Assembly: GCA_946887085.1 (NCBI GenBank)
Contig: CAMPKG010000200.1
Coordinates: forward strand, 1-6,239
DNA: 6,239 nt
Reading direction: 5' to 3'
Origin: an uncultured Sphingobacteriales bacterium
Lineage (GTDB): Bacteria > Bacteroidota > Bacteroidia > Chitinophagales > Chitinophagaceae
Shown: positions 1 to 6,239 of the stretch, one piece after another
Numbering within the stretch: position 1 is the first letter of the stretch
Layout of the letters: each line of letters opens with the position of its first letter
The notes under the pieces: generated by a model
Database searches by the model: none
The model's input: the letters and a program-made list of their open reading frames with translations, nothing else
What the model was told of the DNA's origin: nothing
Made by a program: the position numbers and the translations under genes

Positions 1-1667
1 AAGCGGTGAGCGATAACGATACAGGTTCGGTTTTGCATTAGCTTGTTGATGGCGTCCTGCACAATACGCTCGCTTTCTGTATCGAGAGAAGAAGTTGCTT
101 CGTCGAGAATAAGTATCGGCGGGTTCTTCAGTACCGCTCGCGCAATGGTGACCCGTTGACGCTCACCGCCGCTGAGTTTTGCGCCACGATCGCCGACTAT
201 CGTGTCGTAGCCCTGTGCCTTGTTTTGAATGAAATTGTGCGCATGCGCTATGCGCGCAGCTTCCTCTACTTGTTTCTGGCCTACACCACCGGTGCCCAGG
301 GTTATATTGTCGTAGATGGTATCGTTAAACAATATGGGTTCCTGGCTTACCACACCCATCAGCCTGCGCAGTTCATATAGCTTGTATTCTTTAAGGTTGA
401 TCCCATCGATCAATATTTCACCGTCAGTCACGTCATGGAACCTGGGTATCAGGTCAACTAATGTCGATTTTCCTGCGCCAGATGCACCAACAAGCGCTAC
501 CATTTTCCCTTTCTGAATGGTCAGGTCGATGCCTTCCAGTATCTTCTTGTTACCATAGCTGAAATGGACGTTCTTAAATTCAATGGCGCGCTCAAATGTC
601 TTAATGGATTTAGCCGCAGGTATTTCTTTTACCGTATTCTCGGCGTTTAGGAAATATTCTATCCTGTCGAGCGCGGCCGCGCCTTTCTGAACATTATATA
701 ACGCAGTTGAAAGATTTTTCAGCGGATTAATGATCTGGTAGAAGAAACCAATGTATGCTACGAACGCGGGGCCTGTAAGTGAAGATTCACCTGTAAATAT
801 CAACCTCCCGCCATACCATAGTATAATGCCCACTACCATGATGCCAAGTGTTTCTGAAATAGGCGAGGCCAGCTCCCGCTTTGCAGCGAGGTTGTTCTTC
901 AGGCGCATCAGGTTATTATTGATCTGAGTGAACCGCAAGTGCTGATGTTTCTCGGCGTTAAATGCTTTCACTGCACGCATACCCACCAGTGTCTCGTCTA
1001 TCACGCCCAGCATTTCCCCTAATTTTTCCTGCGCCTGGTTCGACGGCTTTTTTAACGATTTACCGATGCGGCCGATAATAAGACCTGCCACCGGCAGGAA
1101 AATGAACAGGAATAAAGTGAGCTGCGGACTGATCAGCAACATCGATGTAATAGTAAGTATTACAGTGAGCGGTTCACGAATGATCGTTTCCAGAACGCTC
1201 ATCACCGATATTTCAACTTCAGTAATGTCGTTGGTCATCCTTGATATCAGGTCGCCTTTACGCTCCTCTGTAAAAAAACCTATCGGCAGGCTCAGCGCCT
1301 TGCTGAACATTTCATTGCGCAGGCGGCGGAGTATAGCGTTGCGGATAGGATTAAGAATGCGCAGCGATAAATAGACAAAGAGATTTTTCAAGATAGTAAA
1401 GGCAACGACGATCAATACTGCATAGGTCAGCGCTGTTGATTTATCGTATGCCAGGATAACACCATTAACATAACCGGTCACCTTTGCAACGATACTGCTG
1501 GCTGTAGCGATCTCCTGCCTGCCCACGAACAGGACCTGCAGCACCGGCCACAGCATGCCGAACGAGAACAGCGCGAACACCACCGACAGCAGTATCGTTA
1601 CAAAATAGAGCGCTATCCGGCCTTTATAATCGCCCAGATAGCGCAGCAATTTGGAAAGGTTCTTCAT
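1..1667 (-). CDS. MsbA-type ABC exporter half-transporter (fused permease and ATPase), 3' end cut by window edge
   Basis: An inner-membrane ABC exporter subunit that should work as a dimer, using ATP hydrolysis to move a lipid, peptide or drug-like substrate outward. 555 residues are visible from the ATG at 1667. Residues 1-320 form the transmembrane domain, with hydrophobic segments near 17-39, 78-100, 155-178, 183-200, 272-290 and 300-316. The ATPase domain follows: A-loop Tyr371, Walker A GASGAGKST at 394-402, Q-loop Gln442, signature LSGGERQR at 498-505, Walker B ILILDE at 518-523 with catalytic Glu523, D-loop SSLD at 526-529 and H-loop His554. All catalytic elements are intact. Family members run to about 580-610 residues, so only the final helices are missing, and this is a window edge, not a broken gene. 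The ATG lies 6 bp after the cysS stop with only A-rich sequence before it, so translation probably depends on the operon message. Substrate cannot be read from sequence; MsbA-like lipid export is a possibility only. Confidence 0.95.
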   Translation of the reverse strand, partial: MKNLSKLLRYLGDYKGRIALYFVTILLSVVFALFSFGMLWPVLQVLFVGRQEIATASSIVAKVTGYVNGVILAYDKSTALTYAVLIVVAFTILKNLFVYLSLRILNPIRNAILRRLRNEMFSKALSLPIGFFTEERKGDLISRMTNDITEVEISVMSVLETIIREPLTVILTITSMLLISPQLTLFLFIFLPVAGLIIGRIGKSLKKPSNQAQEKLGEMLGVIDETLVGMRAVKAFNAEKHQHLRFTQINNNLMRLKNNLAAKRELASPISETLGIMVVGIILWYGGRLIFTGESSLTGPAFVAYIGFFYQIINPLKNLSTALYNVQKGAAALDRIEYFLNAENTVKEIPAAKSIKTFERAIEFKNVHFSYGNKKILEGIDLTIQKGKMVALVGASGAGKSTLVDLIPRFHDVTDGEILIDGINLKEYKLYELRRLMGVVSQEPILFNDTIYDNITLGTGGVGQKQVEEAARIAHAHNFIQNKAQGYDTIVGDRGAKLSGGERQRVTIARAVLKNPPILILDEATSSLDTESERIVQDAINKLMQNRTCIVIAHR

Positions 1668-1673
1668 CTAGTT

Positions 1674-3164
1674 TTAATCAATTGTATAAGAGACGGTGCC
1701 GTCCTTCTCATCCTTCAGCTGTATGCCGGCTTCAGCCAGCCTGTTACGTATCTGGTCTGATGTAGCAAAGTCTTTACGCGTGCGGGCCTCTTTTCTCATT
1801 TCGATCAGCAGCGACAGCACCTGTTCCAGCTTATTGTTTTGCTGTACCTGTAATGCCTGCATCCCCATAATATCTTCAAGGTACGTTTTGAAGGTTGCCA
1901 GCATCAGTTCATATGTGTCAGCCGACAGTGCATCTGCTTTCACCTGCCCCCCTTTAATACCGTTGATAACGGGCGCTATCTCAAACAGGTTCGCGATCAC
2001 TTTTGCCGTGTTCAGGTCATCGCACATAAATTCCTCGCACTCTGCGCACCATTTCTGAACCTCTGCATCAAGGGTCACATCGCTTGCAGCCCCTTCGTTA
2101 CGTTTCAACTTCTGCAATACCTCGTATGCTTCCCATAAACGGCGGAACGCTTTTTCGGAAGCCAGCAATGCCTCATTCGAAAAATCGAGCGTGCTGCGAT
2201 AGTGCGTTTGCAGAATATAGAAACGGATCACCATGGGATGATAAGCCTGTTCAAGTATCGGGTGATCACCTGTGAAGAGCTCGCTCAGTTTGATAACATT
2301 GTTATAGCTCTTACCCATCTTCTTACCGTTGATGGTGATCATATTATTGTGCATCCAGTAACGCACCGGCGGATGGCCATGCGCGATGGTCGATTGTGCG
2401 ATCTCGCTCTCATGATGCGGAAACTGCAGGTCCATGCCGCCGCCATGTACATCAAAGGTCTCACCAAGATATTTACTGCTCATCGCAGAGCACTCTATAT
2501 GCCAGCCGGGAAAACCTTCGCCCCAGGGGCTGTTCCAGCGCATGATGTGTTCGACAGGCGCTTTCTTCCATAACGCGAAATCCACTTTATTATTCTTTTC
2601 GTCCTGCCCTTCGAGGTCGCGGGTGGTTTCCAGCAATTCATCCAGCACGCGGCCCGATAGCTTGCCATAAGGATAGTCGGCCGCATATTTTTTTACATCA
2701 AAATATACCGAGCCGTTCTTTTCGTAAGCGTAACCCTTCTCCATGATCTTCTGGATCATGTCTATCTGCTCTATGATATGGCCGGTTGCCGTTGGCTCAA
2801 TACTTGGTTCCAGGTTATTGAACAACCTCATGGCCCAATGGAACAGGTTGGTGTATTTCGTCACCAGCTCCATCGGCTCCAGCCTTTCCAGCTTTGCTTT
2901 GGTAGCCACTTTATCCTCCGCCTCGCGGCCTTCTTCTTCAAAATGGCCGGCATCCGTGATGTTACGTACATAGCGCACTTTGTAGCCAAGGTGCCGCAGG
3001 TAGCGGTTCACAAGATCGAAGGTGACATAAGGCCTTGCATGGCCCATATGCGACTCGCCTGAAACGGTAGGCCCACAGACATAGAGGCCCACATATCCGG
3101 GAGTAATGGGTTCGAACTTCTCTTTCTGTCGGGTGTACGAGTTATAAATATAGAGATCCGGCAT
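1674..3164 (-). CDS. cysS: cysteinyl-tRNA synthetase (CysRS)
   Basis: A cytosolic class I aminoacyl-tRNA synthetase that charges tRNA-Cys with cysteine at the expense of ATP; essential for translation. From the ATG at 3164 it is 496 residues. The catalytic domain shows the HIGH-box variant HMGH at 39-42 and the KMSKS-box variant KMGKS at 282-286. The four zinc ligands that select the cysteine thiol are all present: Cys30 (in VCGPTV), Cys225 (in HIECSAM), His250 and Glu254 (in HHESE). The last three keep the spacing of E. coli Cys209, His234 and Glu238. The region from about 350 on is the helical DALR-type tRNA-binding part, ending in the usual [11 protein letters not shown] tail. It is longer than the E. 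coli enzyme (461 residues), partly through an insertion around 160-200 that I believe is common in this phylum. An in-frame TTG at 3182 would add six residues (MRLFCN), but MPDLYIYN is the natural family N-terminus, so the ATG is preferred. Confidence 0.98.
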   Translation of the reverse strand: MPDLYIYNSYTRQKEKFEPITPGYVGLYVCGPTVSGESHMGHARPYVTFDLVNRYLRHLGYKVRYVRNITDAGHFEEEGREAEDKVATKAKLERLEPMELVTKYTNLFHWAMRLFNNLEPSIEPTATGHIIEQIDMIQKIMEKGYAYEKNGSVYFDVKKYAADYPYGKLSGRVLDELLETTRDLEGQDEKNNKVDFALWKKAPVEHIMRWNSPWGEGFPGWHIECSAMSSKYLGETFDVHGGGMDLQFPHHESEIAQSTIAHGHPPVRYWMHNNMITINGKKMGKSYNNVIKLSELFTGDHPILEQAYHPMVIRFYILQTHYRSTLDFSNEALLASEKAFRRLWEAYEVLQKLKRNEGAASDVTLDAEVQKWCAECEEFMCDDLNTAKVIANLFEIAPVINGIKGGQVKADALSADTYELMLATFKTYLEDIMGMQALQVQQNNKLEQVLSLLIEMRKEARTRKDFATSDQIRNRLAEAGIQLKDEKDGTVSYTID

Positions 3165-3191
3165 ATTGCAAAATAAGCGCAAAAATAAGGC
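3165..3191 (-). promoter_or_regulatory. 27-bp EEP-cysS gap with possible internal -7 box
   Basis: On the minus strand the gap contains TATTTTTG (3187-3180), which fits the Bacteroidota TAnnTTTG -7 consensus, within a short imperfect direct repeat (CTTATTTTTGC then GCTTATTTTGC). A transcript starting from it would have a leader of only about 10 nt before the cysS ATG. No TTTG lies at the expected -33 distance; the nearest is about 30 nt upstream. An independent promoter for an essential gene such as cysS would make sense, but T-rich matches arise easily by chance. Confidence 0.22.
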
Positions 3192-4340
3192 TTAGCGACG
3201 AGGTGCAGGGTTTATTTCAAAATTTGTGATAATAGGATTGTGGTCTGAAAGCCCCGTCGACGGACATTCAAAGCCAACCAGGCGCAGGCCTGCAGGGTCG
3301 TAGAAAAAATGGTCTATGCGCAATGTGAGGGAAATGCGATTATATGTGCGACCCAGGCCGGTACCCTTCTCAACAAAAGCGTCATTCAGCTCAGCCCTTA
3401 GTTTGGTATAGGTATAAGACCCCGGGAGGTCATTAAAATCACCGCAAAGTATCACCGGGTGCGGACTTGTTGCAATAATAGCCGCTGCTTTGTCGGCCTC
3501 GCCGGCGCGTTTTACAAAGGCATTTTTAAATTTTTTGACAAACGACTTAGAGGTTTGTATATCGTCTTCTATTTCTGTTTTATTCCTCTTAGCCTCGTCG
3601 ATGTATTCTTTGTCCTTATCGCTGAGCCCAAATGTGGTCAGGTGCACAAAATAAACGCGGATCATTTTGGACGTGGACAACTCTATATCGCCCTGCATCA
3701 TATAAATATTCTCACCCAGCTCGTGTGTTTCATAATTTTTGAATGGGTATTTTGAAAAAACAGCTGTGCCGAGATAAACCTTATTGTTCAGGCTATTGTC
3801 GGGATTGAAGCGATAGTCGATGTAATGGCCATTGTCGATAATATCCCCGGCGTATGGTTTGAGTGCGTCCTTTTTGGAAATGGAAAACTCAGGGACACAA
3901 AGTATGTCCGCATTTTCTTCTTTCAGGAATTCAAGTATCTGTGCGTCGAACTGTTTGTTCTGCGGGCGATTGAAAATACCCATCCCGTGCGCATTCCAGC
4001 TGACGATCTTGATCGTGGTTGCACGGCGGGTCATATCATTACTGCCGAAATAATTTAAGCCAAAAACGGTTGCGACCACTTTGTAACCGGCAAGCAATAC
4101 AAGGAATGATAACAACGAACGCAGTTTGCGGCTGGAAAACAACCAGAGAAACACGAAGACGACGTTGATAATAATTACAAAAGGCGTAGTAAGGCTAAAA
4201 AATGCCAGGTAGGGCACATAAGCGGGACTAAGAAATGCAGCGAGAATACATAAGCCTAACCAAAGCGCAGCACCAACGTTTACCAGGTACACAGCGTGAC
4301 TAAAAAGCCTGCTTAAGAGGTTTGGCCTGTTGTTGCTCAC
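3192..4340 (-). CDS. membrane-anchored endonuclease/exonuclease/phosphatase (EEP) family protein
   Basis: A 382-residue member of the EEP (DNase I / inositol phosphatase / sphingomyelinase-like) metal-dependent phosphodiesterase superfamily. Three hydrophobic helices come first (about 14-37, 44-68, 76-95), then the EEP domain from about 108 to 376. The expected active-site landmarks are all there: Asn116 in SWNAHG, Glu151 in CVPEFS (metal ligand), His233 in VHLT, Asp301 and Asn303 in GDFND, Asp343 in RIDHFF, and His367 in SDHNP. The chemistry should therefore be intact, but the substrate (nucleic acid, phospholipid head group or sugar phosphate) cannot be told. Basic residues before helix 1 and between helices 2 and 3 (SSRKLR, 69-74) put those parts in the cytosol and the catalytic domain in the periplasm; this is inference from the positive-inside rule. 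The start is GTG, overlapping the stop of the upstream gene by 4 bp; no nearby ATG offers a better start that keeps the first helix. Confidence 0.9.
   Translation of the reverse strand: MSNNRPNLLSRLFSHAVYLVNVGAALWLGLCILAAFLSPAYVPYLAFFSLTTPFVIIINVVFVFLWLFSSRKLRSLLSFLVLLAGYKVVATVFGLNYFGSNDMTRRATTIKIVSWNAHGMGIFNRPQNKQFDAQILEFLKEENADILCVPEFSISKKDALKPYAGDIIDNGHYIDYRFNPDNSLNNKVYLGTAVFSKYPFKNYETHELGENIYMMQGDIELSTSKMIRVYFVHLTTFGLSDKDKEYIDEAKRNKTEIEDDIQTSKSFVKKFKNAFVKRAGEADKAAAIIATSPHPVILCGDFNDLPGSYTYTKLRAELNDAFVEKGTGLGRTYNRISLTLRIDHFFYDPAGLRLVGFECPSTGLSDHNPIITNFEINPAPRR
4337..4340 (-). other. 4-bp stop/start overlap (GTGA) coupling pseudorhomboid and EEP genes
   Basis: The TGA that ends the pseudorhomboid (4339-4337) shares bases with the GTG that starts the EEP gene (4340-4338). 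The purine run AGAAG directly abuts the GTG, too close to act as a normal ribosome binding site, though another AAGAAG lies about 10 nt upstream. This geometry suggests termination-reinitiation, so EEP synthesis would follow that of the pseudorhomboid. Confidence 0.75.
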
Positions 4341-5245
4341 CTTCTATTATCTTCTTTACCGGCCCGCAGCAAAATTTCTTTCTCCTCCTGGGTTAATGAA
4401 TTGACGCCATGCTGGTTGATCTTGTCGAGTATATCGTCGATCCTTTTTTGCAGGTCGTCCTGTCTTGCTTGTTTTGCTTTGCTCAGCACCTCGCTTCGCT
4501 TTCCTTTGCGGTTTCTTGCCGCGTATTCATCCGGTGTTGCCATGCTATCCATTTTTTCAAAAATGGCATACATCCAGTGGCCGGGCCTGTTGCCGTTTTG
4601 CAGGAGCTTTATGTATAAATATCCTGTGAGCGCACCACCCGTCAAAAGAAACAGCGATGGCCCCTGGAGGTCAGAACCGATAATAATGAGTACGAAAAAT
4701 ATACAGGCCAATGCAACCAATGGTATGCTGAAAGTAGGTGTAAGATAAAAACGGTATCCCGGAGCGATCGTCAGTGCGGCTACGGCCAGTGCTACTATCG
4801 ATGCCTGCGCCCCGAACAAAAATGGCCTGGTGACAAAAAAGCCTCCCGGTATCAACTGGGAAAATTCATAAAACAGCCCGCCGATAACCATGCTGTAAAT
4901 GAATATGGGAATGATCTGTTTATAACCCACCAAAGCCTGTACCACCGAGCCAAAGCAATACATCCAGACCATGTTTGTGAACAACTCCCAGAAGCCATTA
5001 TGCACCCAGCCATAAATGAGAACTGTCCAGAATTTTTGTGCAAACATATCGAAATGCGGCAGCCCCGCCTTGTGTGTAAATATCGTCGGGAAAGTTTCGG
5101 GTTGCGCATCCACGATCAATAAGATGATGCGGGCAAGATGGTAGGATACAAAACCTATACCGCTCGCTACTATCAGCTGCAAAACTGCATTCTGATTATA
5201 AGAGGGAATGGATGATGAAAATGGACGCCGGGGCATGGTCTTCAT
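4337..5245 (-). CDS. catalytically dead rhomboid-family protein (pseudoprotease) with cytosolic C-terminal tail
   Basis: A 302-residue polytopic inner-membrane protein with the rhomboid fold: hydrophobic segments near 20-45, 74-98, 110-132, 143-161, 173-190 and 197-215. Rhomboid landmarks are recognisable: HNGFWELFTNM (82-92, retaining Asn91), a FG at 98-99 and a final helix ending GYLYIKLL (208-215). The catalytic residues are gone. The GASG/GASA serine site reads GAQA (145-148), with Gln147 in place of Ser. The AHLGG or AHLAG site reads LLTGG (200-204), with Leu201 in place of the catalytic His. The oxyanion-site His before LFxNM is Glu87. Ser149 is two residues off and does not align as a nucleophile. 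Residues 216-302 are a charged helical tail with LDKINQHGVNSLTQEEKEIL at 273-292, a tail type I associate with Bacteroidota rhomboids (DUF6576, from memory). The ATG at 5245 lies 15 bp after the active rhomboid's stop; Met4 (5236) is an alternative start, with AGAAGAG about 10 nt before it. Confidence 0.88.
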   Translation of the reverse strand: MKTMPRRPFSSSIPSYNQNAVLQLIVASGIGFVSYHLARIILLIVDAQPETFPTIFTHKAGLPHFDMFAQKFWTVLIYGWVHNGFWELFTNMVWMYCFGSVVQALVGYKQIIPIFIYSMVIGGLFYEFSQLIPGGFFVTRPFLFGAQASIVALAVAALTIAPGYRFYLTPTFSIPLVALACIFFVLIIIGSDLQGPSLFLLTGGALTGYLYIKLLQNGNRPGHWMYAIFEKMDSMATPDEYAARNRKGKRSEVLSKAKQARQDDLQKRIDDILDKINQHGVNSLTQEEKEILLRAGKEDNRR

Positions 5246-5260
5246 ACTCTTCTAATTTAC

Positions 5261-6145
5261 TCAATAAAAATGTTGCCTGTTACGCTTGTTCCAGATCTTT
5301 AACAATATAAATGCCACCAGCATACCGCCAAGGTGGGCGAAGTGCGCGATGTTATCACCTGCCGAATTACGAATGCCGGCGTACAGCTCGAAAAGAGCAT
5401 AGGCGGCCACCACATATTTTGCCTTGATAGGCACCAGGAAATAGAGGTAAAGCAAAGTGTTGGGAAACAGATAACCGAAAGCGAACAATATTCCGAACAC
5501 GGCACCTGAAGCGCCTACTGTTGCTTCGTCGTAGATCCCAGGAAAATATCGTTGCTCATAAGTTGTACCGAAAAGATACTGATTGATGGCGGATACAGAT
5601 TCGTTAGAAAACCCCGCCGACGGCGATGCTTCCCATACTTCCTTTATCTGGTAAAGCTGAATACTGAGGGGGTTGCCCATACTCGGACGAACATGCTGTT
5701 TGAGAAATAGCCCAAACTGATCGACGGTAGGGTTTTGCTGATAGGCCATAAATGCGTTCTCTATCGTGCGGAATTCGTACGCAACCACCCCAAGGTGCAG
5801 GACTGCTGCTCCCAACCCGCAAACGAGGTAAAAAATGATGAAGCGCTTTGGTCCCCAGACATTTTCCAGTATGCTGCCGAACATCCATAGCGCAAACATG
5901 TTGGAGAACAGGTGCATGATCGTTCCGTTCACATCATTCCAGCTGCCGTGCAGAAACATATGCGTTAAAAACTGCCAGGGTTTAAAATATTCTGATTTCC
6001 AGTAATGGAGACCGAAATGGTCGGCTATGTCTATGCCCGTTTTGCCCAGCACGAATTGCGCCAGTGCAATAAGGGAATTTATTATGATCAGGTTCTTTAC
6101 AACTACAGGAAGAATCTGGAAACGGCTGGGCCTGAAATCTGTCAT
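5261..6145 (-). CDS. rhomboid family intramembrane serine protease (active-site complete)
   Basis: A 294-residue inner-membrane protease that should cleave transmembrane substrates within the bilayer through a Ser-His dyad. The nucleophile is Ser213 in GASGAVFG (211-218) at the start of helix 4, and the base is His271 in AHLGG (270-274) of helix 6. Oxyanion residues are His78 and Asn82 in MHLFSNM (77-83). His66 in FLHGS and PWQFLT (56-61) mark loop 1. Helices fall near 14-33, 78-95, 101-122, 211-228, 232-257 and 264-284. Loop 3, between helices 3 and 4, is unusually long (about 124-208) and on the periplasmic side by GlpG topology. The protein ends shortly after helix 6 (KRNRQHFY), without the cytosolic tail seen on the neighbouring pseudoprotease. 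An in-frame TGA lies 33 bp upstream of the ATG, so this ATG is the only sensible start; the sequence before it is A-rich (GAAAAATCGAAAC) with no Shine-Dalgarno. It is the first gene of the cluster in the window. Natural substrates are unknown. Confidence 0.95.
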   Translation of the reverse strand: MTDFRPSRFQILPVVVKNLIIINSLIALAQFVLGKTGIDIADHFGLHYWKSEYFKPWQFLTHMFLHGSWNDVNGTIMHLFSNMFALWMFGSILENVWGPKRFIIFYLVCGLGAAVLHLGVVAYEFRTIENAFMAYQQNPTVDQFGLFLKQHVRPSMGNPLSIQLYQIKEVWEASPSAGFSNESVSAINQYLFGTTYEQRYFPGIYDEATVGASGAVFGILFAFGYLFPNTLLYLYFLVPIKAKYVVAAYALFELYAGIRNSAGDNIAHFAHLGGMLVAFILLKIWNKRNRQHFY

Positions 6146-6239
6146 GTTTCGATTTTTCGTCTTTTTCTGTTCCGGTCAATTCCGCGGGCTCACGGTTCAA
6201 AATTAAAGGTAATTGACGGGTTGCCCGCCATATTTTAAT
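6146..6239 (-). promoter_or_regulatory. candidate operon promoter and leader
   Basis: This is the only non-coding stretch of note (94 bp to the window end). On the minus strand it carries TAATTTTG at 6205-6198, an exact match to the Bacteroidota primary-sigma -7 consensus TAnnTTTG, which would give a leader of roughly 45 nt before the rhomboid ATG at 6145. I see no clear TTTG or TTG -33 box at the usual distance, so the promoter is only half supported. A small hairpin (CGGG-TTG-CCCG, 6217-6227) sits just upstream of the -7 box, where a -33 element would be expected; it lacks a U tract on this strand. The upstream gene is outside the window, so it is possible that the cluster begins further upstream. 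Confidence 0.35.

Noticed and set aside
671..682. Perfect 12-bp palindrome GCGCGGCCGCGC
   Set aside because: It encodes a Gly-Ala-Ala-Ala-Leu stretch inside the ABC exporter and is explained by GC-rich alanine codons; no second copy was seen.
1066..1374. 102-codon plus-strand frame opposite the ABC exporter
   Set aside because: It is antisense to the transmembrane domain of the exporter and is rich in Arg, Ser and Ile as expected of a shadow frame.
1..1667. ABC exporter as a truncated pseudogene
   Set aside because: The frame is open to the window edge with every ATPase motif through the H-loop intact; the missing end is due to the window boundary.
1696..2973. Several open frames of 60-120 codons on the plus strand opposite cysS
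   Set aside because: They lie wholly antisense to an unmistakable cysS, overlap one another, and show no family features or spaced start signals; they follow from the codon bias of the real gene.
4549..4566. Inverted repeat CCATTTTT-TC-AAAAATGG, terminator-like
   Set aside because: It lies inside the pseudorhomboid coding region (IFEKMD), its loop would be only 2 nt, and no gene ends nearby.
5982..6200. 72-codon minus-strand frame running into the first rhomboid from upstream
   Set aside because: It overlaps the start of the rhomboid in another frame, has no recognisable domain and is composed like a frame-shifted reading of the same DNA.
6214..6239. Hairpin CGGG-TTG-CCCG followed by ATATTTTAAT on the plus strand, as a possible terminator
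   Set aside because: The uninterrupted stem is only 4 bp, the following T run is broken, and no plus-strand gene ends here within the window.

Overview
The window reads as a stretch of a Bacteroidota chromosome, most likely from the Chitinophagaceae or a near relative. This rests on three things: protein sequence character (a CysRS with KMGKS in place of KMSKS, and rhomboids with a PWQ motif and a phylum-type C-terminal tail), A-rich rather than Shine-Dalgarno start regions, and a TAnnTTTG-type -7 box upstream of the first gene. The lineage call is from recognition, not from a search. Nothing looks mobile: I see no tRNA, rRNA, CRISPR array, IS element or long repeat.

All five genes lie on the minus strand and are packed as one apparent operon, read from right to left: (1) a rhomboid intramembrane serine protease with a complete catalytic dyad (6145-5261); (2) 15 bp later, a second rhomboid-fold protein that has lost both catalytic residues, a pseudoprotease with a cytosolic tail (5245-4337); (3) overlapping it by 4 bp, a three-helix membrane-anchored endonuclease/exonuclease/phosphatase (EEP) family enzyme (4340-3192); (4) after 27 bp, cysteinyl-tRNA synthetase (3164-1674); (5) after 6 bp, an MsbA-type ABC exporter half-transporter (1667 to position 1), whose last few dozen residues lie beyond the window. 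The only non-coding stretch of any size is the 94 bp upstream of the first rhomboid, which holds a candidate promoter.

CysS and the ABC exporter are ordinary housekeeping or envelope genes. The most interesting part is the first three genes: an active rhomboid, an inactive rhomboid relative and a membrane EEP enzyme whose catalytic domain is predicted to face the periplasm. The active rhomboid carries a long insertion in the periplasmic loop that precedes its catalytic serine. A working inference is that the dead rhomboid is a partner, adaptor or regulator of the active one, much as iRhoms are in animals. Nothing in the sequence proves a functional link to the EEP enzyme beyond tight co-transcription.
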